Shown: positions 17,604 to 26,627 of the stretch, one piece after another
Layout: every line of letters begins with the position of its first letter
Numbering within the stretch: position 1 is the first letter of the stretch
Origin: UBA12481 sp012523435
Lineage (GTDB): Bacteria > Bacteroidota > Bacteroidia > Bacteroidales > UBA12481
Reading direction: 5' to 3'
Assembly: GCA_028686135.1 (NCBI GenBank)
Contig: JAQUCP010000014.1
Location: 1-64,000, forward strand
DNA length: 64,000 nucleotides
Notes under the pieces: model-generated
Databases searched by the model: none
Seen by the model: the letters and a program-made list of their open reading frames with translations, nothing else
What the model was told of the DNA's origin: nothing
Translations under genes and position numbers: made by a program

Positions 17604-18695
17604 ATGATCAGGCGATTACTCATACTCCTCTATTTTCTGAGCTTGATTCCGATGGCCGGATCACTACTCAGTCAATACCTCTCTCCTGTTCTGGTCTGGC
17701 CACTTGCTTTTCTCGGCCTGATCTTTCCGGTACTCATCCTGATCCAGGTAGTTTTTCTGATCCTATTTCTCCTCATGAAGAGGAGAGTGGTCATTTTGCC
17801 TCTGCTGGTCATTTTGGTCTCCTGGCCTCAGGTTAATCATACATTTCAGTTGACACCAAATCGCTCAACAGAGATTATTGATACTCTTGGAGTTCGGGTG
17901 ATGACCTATAATGTCAGGTTACTGGATCTCTATCATTGGTCGGGCCATAAAAATGCTGCTGAGGACATTCTCGAACTGATTCGGGAGAATGATCCTGACA
18001 TTTTATGTTTGCAGGAGCTGACAGTGATGGATGGAAGTGACTATTCAAAAGAAGGTTTAAAGCAGAAGCTCAGCCAGCTGTCCCATTCTCATTTCGACTT
18101 TATTGATGAGCGGTCCAAGCGGAAGCATGGGCTGGCGATTTTCAGTAAATATCCGATTTTGGATACGGGTAGCGAACATTTTTCGGGATCCCGGAACACC
18201 ATCACTTACGCCGATCTGATGATTGGCCGGCAGAAGGTTCGTGTCTTCAACAATCATCTGGAATCGACGCATGTTGAGCGGGATGATTTTGATCTGAATG
18301 ATTTGCGTGGCACGGGTGAGAATCTGATGACTCGTGAAAAAGTTTCAGCAACCATGGGCCGAATGAAGGAATCTTATCGTCGGCGGGCGGTTCAGGCTGA
18401 TTTACTCAAACGCAAGATCCAGGATTCACCTCATCCGGTCATTGTCTGTGGTGACTTCAACGATACGCCTGTCAGTTACGCAACTTATCAGGTAAGGCGC
18501 GGATTACACGATGCCTTCCGCTCTGGAGGCCGCGGCATGGGAATTACCTTCCCCGGATTGATTATCCCGTTGCGGATTGATTACATCTTGCACGACAAGG
18601 CTTTCCGATCAGGTAGTTTTGAAACCGGCAACGTTGATTATTCAGACCATCGGCCAATCGTCTGCACCATTTATTTGGCCGGCTTATCCGGTTGA
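17604..18695 (+). CDS. Membrane-anchored endonuclease/exonuclease/phosphatase (EEP) family protein
   Basis: The protein is 363 residues from the ATG at 17604. Two or three hydrophobic segments fill the first 85 residues, and an EEP domain follows. Its motifs are MTYNVRLLDLYHW (Asn), DILCLQEL (metal Glu), HGLAIFSKYPI, FNNHLES, GDFNDTPVSY (Asp and Asn), RIDYIL and the terminal YSDHRPIV (catalytic His). The family includes phosphodiesterases acting on DNA, phospholipids and inositol phosphates, so the substrate cannot be named. Upstream in-frame codons overlap the second rhomboid and are not used. It closes the rhomboid operon. Confidence 0.9.
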   Translation: MIRRLLILLYFLSLIPMAGSLLSQYLSPVLVWPLAFLGLIFPVLILIQVVFLILFLLMKRRVVILPLLVILVSWPQVNHTFQLTPNRSTEIIDTLGVRVMTYNVRLLDLYHWSGHKNAAEDILELIRENDPDILCLQELTVMDGSDYSKEGLKQKLSQLSHSHFDFIDERSKRKHGLAIFSKYPILDTGSEHFSGSRNTITYADLMIGRQKVRVFNNHLESTHVERDDFDLNDLRGTGENLMTREKVSATMGRMKESYRRRAVQADLLKRKIQDSPHPVIVCGDFNDTPVSYATYQVRRGLHDAFRSGGRGMGITFPGLIIPLRIDYILHDKAFRSGSFETGNVDYSDHRPIVCTIYLAGLSG

Positions 18696-18700
18696 TCAGG

Positions 18701-18730
18701 TTTAATCTTGTTTAATCTGGCTTAATCTGG
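18701..18730. repeat. Three tandem 10-bp units over the end of the dehydratase gene
   Basis: Three consecutive decamers, TTTAATCTTG, TTTAATCTGG and CTTAATCTGG, span the convergent gene ends and supply the stop codon and last codons of the gene at 18712-19674. It is a small local duplication that may have reshaped that C-terminus. Confidence 0.7.
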
Positions 18731-19674
18731 CTGGCGAACATAGCCATGTCGAGATTACCGCCACTCAGGATGATTCCGATCTTTTTCCCTTTCCAGTGTT
18801 TCTCCGGACCAGCCATGAGGGCAGCGAGCGGGACGGCTGAGCTGGGTTCAATAACAATTTTCATGCGTTGCAAAATCAGGTTCAACGCATCCATGATCAG
18901 CTGTTCCGGGGCGAGGAGGATGGCATCCGCATTTTCACGTATCGCCTTAAAGGTGAGCTCACTAAGTGATGTAAGCAGTCCATCGGCGATGGTTTTCGGG
19001 TTGATAGAAGGGTGTAGTTCGCCGGAGTAGAATGACTTAAATGCATCGTCCGCGTTTTGCGGTTCTCCTGCCCACACCTGTATATCGGGTTTCAATCCTT
19101 TCGCTGCGATGGCCGTTCCGCTCAAAAGCCCACCGCCACCTACTGGTGCCATGATAATATCCACAGTGGGTATCTCTTCGAGAAGTTCCAGTGCAGCGGT
19201 GCCTTGGCCGGCGATGATCTCAAACCGGTCGTATGGATGGATGAATGTGCATCCTGTCTCTTCCTGCACCTTCATCATAGTTTTTTCGCGTTCCTCCTGG
19301 GTTGGTTCACAGAAGACGATATGAGCGCCATAACCTGCTACCGCAGCCTTTTTTATTGCCGGGGCGGTGTGAGGCATGACGATATAGGCTGGCACTCCGG
19401 CCATTGCCGCGGCCAGTGCGAGGGCCGCGGCGTGGTTTCCGGAAGAGTGAGTCCCCACCCCCTTTTCAAGTTCCGCGGGAGTCAACGACAGGATAGCGTT
19501 GGTTGCTCCACGATACTTGAAGGCTCCCACTTTCTGAAAATTCTCGCACTTAAAGAAGAACTCCGCACCCAGGATCCGGTTGAGACTGGTGGAAGTTAGA
19601 ACAGGGGTTCGGTGAATGAACGACCGGATGCGGCTATGAGCAGTCTGGATGTCGGATAAGGAGGGGATGACCAT
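18712..19674 (-). CDS. Threonine/serine dehydratase-type PLP enzyme (or serine racemase)
   Basis: The protein is 320 residues and of fold type II. The PLP lysine is in FKYRGATNAI, the cofactor phosphate loop is in GGGGLLSG, and SSGNHAAALALAA binds the substrate. There is no C-terminal ACT-like domain, so this is the short catabolic or racemase-like form rather than the biosynthetic IlvA. The family makes 2-oxobutyrate or pyruvate plus ammonia from threonine or serine, and some members racemise serine; sequence alone does not decide between these. The C-terminus ends in a short tandem repeat (18701-18730). The S9D peptidase gene lies 17 bases upstream on the same strand. Confidence 0.9.
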   Translation of the reverse strand: MVIPSLSDIQTAHSRIRSFIHRTPVLTSTSLNRILGAEFFFKCENFQKVGAFKYRGATNAILSLTPAELEKGVGTHSSGNHAAALALAAAMAGVPAYIVMPHTAPAIKKAAVAGYGAHIVFCEPTQEEREKTMMKVQEETGCTFIHPYDRFEIIAGQGTAALELLEEIPTVDIIMAPVGGGGLLSGTAIAAKGLKPDIQVWAGEPQNADDAFKSFYSGELHPSINPKTIADGLLTSLSELTFKAIRENADAILLAPEQLIMDALNLILQRMKIVIEPSSAVPLAALMAGPEKHWKGKKIGIILSGGNLDMAMFASQIKPD

Positions 19675-19691
19675 AAGCTTAAAAATCTTAA

Positions 19692-22106
19692 CTATTTGTT
19701 TTTCACATACTTATCGAGCCAGGCATTCATTTCCCAAAGCATGTGTAACTGGCTTTCGCGGGCGGAGTATCCATGGCTTTCGAGGGGCAGCATGACCAGT
19801 CGGGCTGGCGCTCCATGTCCTTTGAGGGCAGCAAAGAGTCGTTCGCTCTGGATGGGGAAGGTGCCGGAATTGTTATCAGCGATCCCGTGAATCATCAGCA
19901 ACGGCTCGGTGATGCGGTCGGCATAGGAGAAAGGGGACATCTTGTAGTAAACCTCGGGGGCTTCCCAGTAAGTTCTTCGTTCGCTTTGGAAGCCAAAGGG
20001 GGTAAGGGTACGGTTATAGGCACCACTCCTGGCGATGCCGGCAGCGAACAGATCACAATGTGCCAACAAGTTAGCTGTCATGAAAGCACCATAGGAGTGG
20101 CCACCAACGGCAACCCGTTTGGGGTCGGTCACGCCCATTTCCGCGGCTTTATCAATGGCAGCCTGTGCGTTAGCGACCAGTTGCTCCACAAAGGTATCGT
20201 TAGGTTCAGCGTCGCCTTCGCCGATAATTGGGAAGGCGGTATTATCGAGGATAGCATAACCCTGGGTCACAAACGGGATCGCCGAGTTTGGACTCAGGCG
20301 GGTAAAGGTGTACGGAGAGCCGCTTATTTGTCCGGCCGCATCTTTAGATTTATACTCCACCGGGTAAGCCCACATCAGGGTTGGCAGGGGGCCATCCTCC
20401 TTTTTCCAGCCTGCTGGGGTATAGAGGGTAGCAGTCAGCTGGACACCATCATTCCGGAAATAGGTAATCCGCTCTTTATTAACTCCTTGCATAAAAGGCA
20501 ATGGATCAGTAAAAGAGGTTACGCGGGTCAGGGGTTGTTTCCGGCTTTTCAGGTCGCGGATAAAATAGTTGGCTGGTTCGGTAGCTGACTGTCGCGTAGT
20601 GAGTATCACGAGTTTATCCGGGTCTAGGATACGGGAAACGGATTCGTAGTAGGGAGCTTCCGACTGCCAGATTCTGGTGGTTTTTTGTGTTTTGATATCG
20701 AATTTATCCAAGAACGGGCGATCTCCTTCCGGGGATGATCCGGAGCCGGTGAGGAAGAGAGTTCGGCCTTTGTCGGCAGTTAGAATCAGGCTACGTCCTT
20801 TCGTGGATGTTGAGACGAAACTACCCGGGTTAGTGTATCGGTCTTCGGAGGAGCGATCCCAGACGACGACTGGTTTGGCTTCGGGTTTGGAGGGGTTGAC
20901 GAAAGAGGTGATGGTCTGGCGGGTTTTAGAGGAGCGTTCTCCCATGACGGCCAGATCTTCAGTAACCCAGCTTATTCCGCCGAACCGCAAGCGGGTTTTG
21001 AATTGCGGGATAGGTTCACCCTTAAACGGGGCCTCCAGGGAATAAAGCTGATCTCGGAATGGCACTTCGACGGCAGGGTCTCCTTTATCTAGGGCCTCCA
21101 CCCACCAGAGGGAAGCCGGGGCATCCTGTCGCCAGCGGATACTGCGCGGGCCGGGGCGGGTGGCGTCGTACCCGGTGGGAACATCTTCCATCAGCGGAAT
21201 GCGGAACATTTCCCGAACGAGCTGCCCATCCAGGTTATAAATCCCGACAATCGTCGGCCAGGAGGAGTATCCCACCTGGTACGAGTAGGGCTTGGTCACC
21301 CTGTTGATCAGGAGAAACTCTCCTCCTGGGGCGATATCGATGCCGGTATAAAGATCGGTGGGCAGGAGGTTTTGTGTTGAGCCATCGATGTTCACTCTGA
21401 TCAGCCGTGCTTTGGCATAATAATCGAAGAGCAGTTCATCAGCTGGGCTGGTGAGCATGTCCTGGCTGGTCCGGACAGCTGCTTTGCTGCCAGTGGATTC
21501 TTGGATTACCGGACCAGTTGGTACCGCAGAGATTTGTGGCCGGCCACCACGATCTTCGGGAATGATCTTCACGATCAGGCTTTTCCCATCGGGGAGCCAG
21601 GAATAGGTTCCACCCAGCAGGCCATTCAGTGGTTGGTTGACGAGTTTCCGGGCAGTAAGGGTTGTCATATCGGCATACCAGAGGAATAGACCTCTGGATG
21701 TCAGCTCAATGATCGCCACTCCGCTATCGTCGGGAGCCCAACTAACACGGTAGATCTTCATGCCCTTTGGAATACCACTGAACTCTCTCTTTTCCAGCGT
21801 ATTAAGGTTAAGGAGCGAAATTTCAGTAAGATAACCTGGGCGACTTGGTCCGTTGATAGCCGGGTCGATTCGCAGTCCGGCGAGGCGGAGCATCTCATCC
21901 GCGTAATCCTCGATATTAGGACTTTCTGCGCGGGTTTGTACGATAGCAAGTGTACCATCGTGGCTCAGGGATAGCGTTGGTGTTGCCGGGGCATCAACAA
22001 TGGCGGCCAGTTCCGGCGGGGGCACCTGGTAAGCCAGGCTGTTTTGTGCCATGAGGGCTGAGGGGATCAGCGACATGAACAGGAGGGTAATCCACAGATG
22101 TTTCAT
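19692..22106 (-). CDS. S9 family prolyl-oligopeptidase-like peptidase, glutamyl endopeptidase (S9D) type
   Basis: The protein is 804 residues with a signal peptide (WITLLFMSLIPSALMAQ). A beta-propeller N-terminal domain is followed by an alpha/beta hydrolase domain. The nucleophile elbow is GGHSYGAFM. The following segment GIARSGAYNRTLTPFGFQ is the signature I know from plant chloroplast glutamyl endopeptidase and its bacterial relatives (MEROPS S9D). The acid residue lies in HGIADNNSG and the His in LESHGYSA. It is probably a periplasmic peptidase acting on short peptides. A TATATTTG box at 22126-22133 (minus) lies 20 bases before the start. It is divergent from dapD. Confidence 0.9.
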   Translation of the reverse strand: MKHLWITLLFMSLIPSALMAQNSLAYQVPPPELAAIVDAPATPTLSLSHDGTLAIVQTRAESPNIEDYADEMLRLAGLRIDPAINGPSRPGYLTEISLLNLNTLEKREFSGIPKGMKIYRVSWAPDDSGVAIIELTSRGLFLWYADMTTLTARKLVNQPLNGLLGGTYSWLPDGKSLIVKIIPEDRGGRPQISAVPTGPVIQESTGSKAAVRTSQDMLTSPADELLFDYYAKARLIRVNIDGSTQNLLPTDLYTGIDIAPGGEFLLINRVTKPYSYQVGYSSWPTIVGIYNLDGQLVREMFRIPLMEDVPTGYDATRPGPRSIRWRQDAPASLWWVEALDKGDPAVEVPFRDQLYSLEAPFKGEPIPQFKTRLRFGGISWVTEDLAVMGERSSKTRQTITSFVNPSKPEAKPVVVWDRSSEDRYTNPGSFVSTSTKGRSLILTADKGRTLFLTGSGSSPEGDRPFLDKFDIKTQKTTRIWQSEAPYYESVSRILDPDKLVILTTRQSATEPANYFIRDLKSRKQPLTRVTSFTDPLPFMQGVNKERITYFRNDGVQLTATLYTPAGWKKEDGPLPTLMWAYPVEYKSKDAAGQISGSPYTFTRLSPNSAIPFVTQGYAILDNTAFPIIGEGDAEPNDTFVEQLVANAQAAIDKAAEMGVTDPKRVAVGGHSYGAFMTANLLAHCDLFAAGIARSGAYNRTLTPFGFQSERRTYWEAPEVYYKMSPFSYADRITEPLLMIHGIADNNSGTFPIQSERLFAALKGHGAPARLVMLPLESHGYSARESQLHMLWEMNAWLDKYVKNK

Positions 22107-22125
22107 GGTGTCAAGTTTAAATAAT

Positions 22126-22160
22126 CAAATATAGAAAACAGGTCAATAGAATTATCTTTG
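22126..22160. promoter_or_regulatory. Divergent -7 boxes between the S9D peptidase gene and dapD
   Basis: TATATTTG (22126-22133, minus) faces the peptidase gene and TATCTTTG (22153-22160, plus) faces dapD. Both match TAnnTTTG and lie about 20 bases from the respective start codons. No good -33 element was found for either. Confidence 0.4.
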
Positions 22161-22179
22161 AACCTTAAAGCAACGAAAA

Positions 22180-22995
22180 ATGGCGGAAATACAAGAGATT
22201 ATAGAACAGGCGTGGCATGATCGCAGTCTTTTGAGCGAAGCTTCGACCAGGGAGGCTATCGAGCTGGTCATTGAGGAGTTAGACAAAGGGAGGCTCCGTG
22301 TTGCCGAGCCCTCGGGTGATGGTTGGAAAGTTAATGAATGGGTTAAGAAGGCCGTTATTCTCTTTTTTCCGCTCAGGAAGATGGAGGTGACAGAGGCGGG
22401 GCCGTTAGAGTTTCACGACAAGATCCCGCTAAAGCGCGATTATGCCAGTCAGAATGTCAGGGTTGTGCCTCATGCGGTTGCCCGTTATGGTTCCTATCTG
22501 GCTTCGGGAGTTATTCTGATGCCTTCCTATGTGAACATCGGAGCTTATGTGGAAGAGGGGACGATGGTTGACACCTGGGCCACGGTCGGATCTTGTGCGC
22601 AGATTGGCAAGCATGTGCATCTGAGTGGTGGTGTGGGTATTGGTGGAGTGTTGGAGCCAGTTCAAGCTGCTCCGGTTATTATTGAAGATCATGCTTTTAT
22701 CGGATCGAGGTGCATTATTGTAGAGGGGGCTCGTGTTGGGCGAGAGGCTGTTCTAGGGGCCAATGTGGTCATCACCGGATCAACCAAAATACTTGATGTC
22801 ACAGGGGAAGAAACTGTTGAATACAAAGGATACGTCCCCCCTCGGTCGGTTGTGATCCCGGGATCCTTTACCAAATCTTTTCCATCAGGGAATTTTCAGG
22901 TTCCATGTGCGTTGATCATTGGAAAGAGGAAAGCTTCGACCGACCTAAAGACTGCGCTGAATGATGCGCTGAGGGAGTTTGGGGTGAGTGTTTAG
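22180..22995 (+). CDS. dapD: 2,3,4,5-tetrahydropyridine-2,6-dicarboxylate N-succinyltransferase
   Basis: DapD succinylates tetrahydrodipicolinate in the lysine/meso-diaminopimelate pathway. The protein is 271 residues, the usual length. The N-terminal helical domain is followed by a left-handed beta-helix of hexapeptide repeats, with SYVNIGAYVEEGTMVDTWATVGSCAQIG, HLSGGVGIGGVLEP and PVIIEDHAFIGSRCI, which are diagnostic for DapD. Use of this gene implies the succinylase branch for diaminopimelate. It stands alone downstream of a -7 box; the glycosyltransferase gene follows after 48 bases. Confidence 0.97.
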   Translation: MAEIQEIIEQAWHDRSLLSEASTREAIELVIEELDKGRLRVAEPSGDGWKVNEWVKKAVILFFPLRKMEVTEAGPLEFHDKIPLKRDYASQNVRVVPHAVARYGSYLASGVILMPSYVNIGAYVEEGTMVDTWATVGSCAQIGKHVHLSGGVGIGGVLEPVQAAPVIIEDHAFIGSRCIIVEGARVGREAVLGANVVITGSTKILDVTGEETVEYKGYVPPRSVVIPGSFTKSFPSGNFQVPCALIIGKRKASTDLKTALNDALREFGVSV

Positions 22996-23043
22996 ATCAT
23001 CATAAATACCTGATATTAAGGGCTTTTATCAAAATTCGTTCGG

Positions 23044-23802
23044 ATGGAGAAATTTTCGGCGGTAATCATTGCCTATAATGAGGAGAAGGACATTGGGCGT
23101 TGTCTGGAGTCGCTTCGTGGGATTGCCGATGAGATATACGTATTGGATTCGTTCAGTACAGACAGGACGGAGGCGATTTGTCGCGAGATGGGTGTCAGGT
23201 TTGAGCAGCATGTGTTTGATGGGTATGTTTCGCAAAAAAACCGTGCCATTGGTGGGGCCACTCATGATTTTATCCTTTCGCTTGATGCCGATGAAGCCTT
23301 GTCGGATGAATTAAAGGCTGAGATTCTCAGGATCAAAGCGCGGTGGACGCATGATGGGTACATTTTCAATCGGAGGAACAGCTGGTGTGGGCGGTGGATT
23401 CGGTTTACCACGTTGTACCCCGACCGGAAGTTGAGGTTGTTTGATCGCCGGAAGGCTTCTTGGGATGGTTTGGACCCGCATGATTTTGTCAAGCCTGTTC
23501 CGGGGGCACGTATCACTCGTGTCAAGGGTGATCTGTTGCATTGGGCGATTCACACGTTGGAAGAGCAGCAGAACAAGACGGAGCAATTTGCGAGGATATC
23601 GGCCAAAGCCTATTTTGATCATGATCGCAAGGCGGGTTGGCTGTCGGCTTATACGCATGCCGGCTGGCGGTGGTTCCGGGAGTATCTTCTTCGGCTCGGT
23701 TTCCTTGAGGGATATGCGGGGTGGCAAATTGCGCGATATTCAGCTCTTTATGCGTGGAAAAAATATTCTTATCTTCGCGTATTGTATGGAAACAAATCCT
23801 GA
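23044..23802 (+). CDS. Family 2 glycosyltransferase, LPS core WaaE/KdtX type
   Basis: The protein is 252 residues with a GT-A fold. It shows SAVIIAYNEEKDIGRCLESL, then VLDSFSTDRTEAI and the metal-binding LSLDADEALS. The C-terminal part (WIRFTTLYPDRKLRLFDRR, HWAIHTLEEQ) is typical of WaaE/KdtX-like transferases that add a sugar to lipopolysaccharide core. The donor and acceptor are not readable from sequence. Its end overlaps the start of the next gene by 17 bases, so the two are coupled. Confidence 0.9.
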   Translation: MEKFSAVIIAYNEEKDIGRCLESLRGIADEIYVLDSFSTDRTEAICREMGVRFEQHVFDGYVSQKNRAIGGATHDFILSLDADEALSDELKAEILRIKARWTHDGYIFNRRNSWCGRWIRFTTLYPDRKLRLFDRRKASWDGLDPHDFVKPVPGARITRVKGDLLHWAIHTLEEQQNKTEQFARISAKAYFDHDRKAGWLSAYTHAGWRWFREYLLRLGFLEGYAGWQIARYSALYAWKKYSYLRVLYGNKS

Positions 23803-24376
23803 ACCCATCTGGGACCCTGAAGATCTGGAACAGGCTGTTACCATCCTGAGCCAGGGAGGGGTTATTCTCTACCCCACCGATACCATCTGGGGCATTGGAT
23901 GTGATGCCACCCGTCAGGATGCCGTGGACAAAATCTTCCGGATCAAGGAACGGCCGGCAGGTCGCAGCATGCTGATTCTGGTAAAAGACATCGAGATGGC
24001 CCGGGATTACACGCTGGAGAGTTCACCAACTATTTGGGAAGTGATGCGCGAAAGCATCGACCCATTAACCCTGATATTTCCGCAGGCGACAAACCTGGCT
24101 GCTAATCTTCCCGCTCCTGATGGCACCATTGGGATGCGTGCCCCTAAAGATCCATTTTGCCAGGCCTTGTTAACCGCCTTTGGCAAACCGGTGGTCTCCT
24201 CTTCCGCAAATCGGTCGAACAATGCCCCACCTCGGTTTTTTGGTGAAATTCCGGCTTCGGTCCTCAAAAAAGTGGATTATGTGGTCAGGTGGCGACAGGA
24301 AGATCATTCCCCGGGAAAACCTTCGACAGTGGTTCGGATCAATGAAGACGGCGAAATGGAGATGATCAGGCCTTGA
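23786..24376 (+). CDS. tsaC: L-threonylcarbamoyladenylate synthase (Sua5/YciO/YrdC family)
   Basis: The protein is 196 residues from the ATG at 23786, with a YrdC domain. Visible features are GGVILYPTDTIWGIGCDA, the RIKERPAGRSMLIL stretch, IGMRAP, the PVVSSSANRS motif, and KPSTVVRI, which binds nucleotide and threonine. The enzyme makes threonylcarbamoyl-AMP for t6A37 in tRNAs reading ANN codons. The open frame extends far upstream to 23441, but that part is a shadow of the glycosyltransferase gene. It overlaps that gene by 17 bases. The gene end is convergent with rimM. Confidence 0.9.
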   Translation: METNPEPIWDPEDLEQAVTILSQGGVILYPTDTIWGIGCDATRQDAVDKIFRIKERPAGRSMLILVKDIEMARDYTLESSPTIWEVMRESIDPLTLIFPQATNLAANLPAPDGTIGMRAPKDPFCQALLTAFGKPVVSSSANRSNNAPPRFFGEIPASVLKKVDYVVRWRQEDHSPGKPSTVVRINEDGEMEMIRP

Positions 24377-24420
24377 TCTTGAACCCCACTCCCAAAGTTT
24401 AACTATTCCCGGATAAGGCC

Positions 24421-24963
24421 TTAATCCTGCAGGTTGAGCAAATCATCTGGAATACGTAACGTGAGTTGCCTGCTAACCTCGTCTTTTTCAATAACATAAT
24501 CGTCACGATCCGGCACCAGAACCTGTTTGCCCCGGATCTCAATTTCCCAGAGTGGGTTCCCTGGAATATCTTCAAAACCGGTGACAATTCCTACCTCACC
24601 GGTCAGGATGTTGGTCACCGAGAATCCAATAATGGCTGGTTCTATTTGCGTATCACTCATGAACCACTCATTCCAGTCCCCCTCCAGGCAGCATTGGAGT
24701 CCCACCATTTTCAGTGCTTTATCCTGACTGGTCACCTCGTCGAGGCCGATGATCAGGTGGTGGTCATCCTTTTGGGCAACCGACTCCTCGGCAACCCGGA
24801 ACGGCACCAAACCGGCATCGATTCGAATAAAAACCCATTCGGGAAAATCCTCCAGCTCGGCGATAGATCGGTTAAGACGCAGGAGGAGCCTTCCCTGAAC
24901 TCCGTGAACCCGGACGAAGGTTCCTGCTTCGAAGGTGTTCTCTTCCAGATTAATGATTGGCAT
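24421..24963 (-). CDS. rimM: Ribosome maturation factor RimM
   Basis: RimM binds S19 and helps mature the 30S head. The protein is 180 residues. The N-terminal RimM barrel (GTFVRVHGVQGRLLLRLN) is followed by a C-terminal PRC-barrel (TGEVGIVTGFEDIPGNPLWEIE, then VLVPDRDDYVIEKD). In most bacteria rimM lies directly after rpsP. Here rpsP is 8.6 kb upstream on the same strand, with eight unrelated genes between. The start codon overlaps the end of the T9SS cargo gene by 14 bases, so translation and transcription appear tied to that cassette. Confidence 0.93.
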   Translation of the reverse strand: MPIINLEENTFEAGTFVRVHGVQGRLLLRLNRSIAELEDFPEWVFIRIDAGLVPFRVAEESVAQKDDHHLIIGLDEVTSQDKALKMVGLQCCLEGDWNEWFMSDTQIEPAIIGFSVTNILTGEVGIVTGFEDIPGNPLWEIEIRGKQVLVPDRDDYVIEKDEVSRQLTLRIPDDLLNLQD

Positions 24964-25591
24964 GGATAACTTTTTGCGGTTTTGTCTGATAAAACGGACT
25001 AACCAGTTGGTAATAATAGATCCCTATCGGCAAGCCAAGTGATTGAATGTCAACCTCTCCAATCGGGCCTTCGATGGACTCCTGAAAAACAATCTGACCC
25101 ATCTCGTTCCGAATCAAGAGGGTTGCTCTATTCACCTTCCAATGTAATGGGAGGGGAACGTTCAGATGATCCGACGTCGGATTTGGATAGGGTACGGGAT
25201 CGAGCAGCACCTGTCCATCTTCGTTGGCAATACGGGTGGTATAGATATAATAATAGCTGGTAGCTGTTTCAACGTATTCATAAGCAATATACAGTAACTC
25301 GAGTTTATCATCAGAATTAAAAAGATTGCGGCTCAGGTATTTAATATCTGAAAGCCAGTAATTGGCGGGTACATCCAGCCTAATCTGTTTGTCGAGACGA
25401 AAATCTGGATGATAGACCCGGCACTCGGCTGAAGGAACATCCATCAGAAAAAAGCGGAAATCCCCGTTTTCGAGCCGGGTAAAGGTTCCGGAATAGGTAA
25501 ACGACTGAAGGAATGAGATCTGAGCCAATCCTGAAAGAGGCATCCACGCCAAGAGCAGGATAAGCAGGCGGTTTTTAAGATTGGAGCTCAT
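24950..25591 (-). CDS. Secreted protein with T9SS type A C-terminal sorting domain
   Basis: The protein is 213 residues with a signal peptide (RLLILLLAWMPLSGLAQ). The body, about 110 residues, is of unknown fold. The C-terminal 80 residues match the type A sorting domain: YPNPTSDHLNVPLP, then RNEMGQIVF, DIQSLGLPIGIYYYQLVS and a final KPQKVIH. Such domains direct proteins through the type IX secretion system to the cell surface, where they are cut off. It is the last cassette gene before rimM and overlaps the DUF1624-type gene by 17 bases and rimM by 14. The function of the body is unknown. Confidence 0.85.
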   Translation of the reverse strand: MSSNLKNRLLILLLAWMPLSGLAQISFLQSFTYSGTFTRLENGDFRFFLMDVPSAECRVYHPDFRLDKQIRLDVPANYWLSDIKYLSRNLFNSDDKLELLYIAYEYVETATSYYYIYTTRIANEDGQVLLDPVPYPNPTSDHLNVPLPLHWKVNRATLLIRNEMGQIVFQESIEGPIGEVDIQSLGLPIGIYYYQLVSPFYQTKPQKVIHANH

Positions 25592-26627
25592 TTTTTATTT
25601 TATTTTGATAGTAAAGATGTGTCAAATAAGCAGATACAGGAAGCAGGATCAGGAATAAACCCAGAGTGGACAACAGGGAGAGCGACTGGTAGAAGATGGT
25701 CCCGATATTGCCAATGAGCAGCCATTGAATGACATAGAAGGAGGTTACCCGAACTCCCAGGAATCGGATGGCGGTCGGGATCCAGGCAGAACGGAAGCGA
25801 TACAAGCTCCAGATCAGGAGAGCCAGGACGAGCATATAGGAGAGGGCCCAAATAAAGAAGAGTTTTCCGTGGTGATAGTAAGCGGGCAGGTTAGTGGACG
25901 TATTCCAGCCTTGAGGAACGAATAGCAGAAAGAGCGCGAGCGCCGGAATCACGGCAAAGAAGCGGTATCTAGCCCGGGAGATCAGTTCGGGATACTGCTG
26001 GGTCAGAGCGAAGAACCCCGCTCCGGCCAGGGGATAAGCCATCCAGGGGAACAGCGGAAAGTACGACCAGGAGAAGTGGCCACCCACCAAGGCCTGGAAA
26101 AAGTGGGTCCATGAAGAGCCATCGCCCTCCCAGGCAAAGCGATTACCGAAAAATGCTACCAAAACGGCCAGAAGAAACCACAGAATCCAATGTGGGGAGA
26201 TCCGTTTGAGAAGCCCGACAAAAAACAGGGAAAAGCCAGCCAGAATGAGGATATCCACGCCAAAAATATAGTGTAGCGGATCGACCCGCAAGCTTCCGAA
26301 CAAACTATGAATCAACAGATTCGCATTTAATCCGATGTTCAGCAGCAGGCCCCAGAATATCAGCTTAAGAGGGCGATAGATCAGATCTGGCAAAAGACTT
26401 TTTTTCTGATTTTTTCCGGAGCTCAGCGCATAGTATCCCATCAGGAGCATGAAGATCGGAGCAGCCGGAACAGCCCCTAAGAAAAAGGCTATTTGGGCGA
26501 TGGGGTGGGTCCATTCGGACTGTTGGAGGAACACCTCGACCGAGTGGACCAGCACCATCCAAATCACTGCCCATCCACGGAGCTGATCGGGCAGCCAGTG
26601 CCGGTGGCTGAAATCAGGCAGTTTCAT
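25575..26627 (-). CDS. Polytopic membrane protein, DUF1624 / HGSNAT-like acyltransferase family
   Basis: The protein is 350 residues with about nine to ten membrane segments. The start, DQLRGWAVIWMVLVHSVEVFL, matches the beginning of DUF1624 and heparan-alpha-glucosaminide N-acetyltransferase-like proteins, where the His of the first segment is thought to take part in acetyl transfer. YFPLFPWMAYPLAGAGF is a second family feature. A role in acylating an envelope or exported molecule fits, but this is inference. The start overlaps the TPR gene by 4 bases (ATGA) and the end overlaps the T9SS cargo by 17 bases, so it is firmly within the cassette operon. Confidence 0.8.
   Translation of the reverse strand: MKLPDFSHRHWLPDQLRGWAVIWMVLVHSVEVFLQQSEWTHPIAQIAFFLGAVPAAPIFMLLMGYYALSSGKNQKKSLLPDLIYRPLKLIFWGLLLNIGLNANLLIHSLFGSLRVDPLHYIFGVDILILAGFSLFFVGLLKRISPHWILWFLLAVLVAFFGNRFAWEGDGSSWTHFFQALVGGHFSWSYFPLFPWMAYPLAGAGFFALTQQYPELISRARYRFFAVIPALALFLLFVPQGWNTSTNLPAYYHHGKLFFIWALSYMLVLALLIWSLYRFRSAWIPTAIRFLGVRVTSFYVIQWLLIGNIGTIFYQSLSLLSTLGLFLILLPVSAYLTHLYYQNKIKNELQS

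Noticed and set aside
23441..23785. Upstream extension of the tsaC frame by 115 codons
   Set aside because: This part reads the glycosyltransferase gene in another frame. The YrdC domain begins right after the ATG at 23786.
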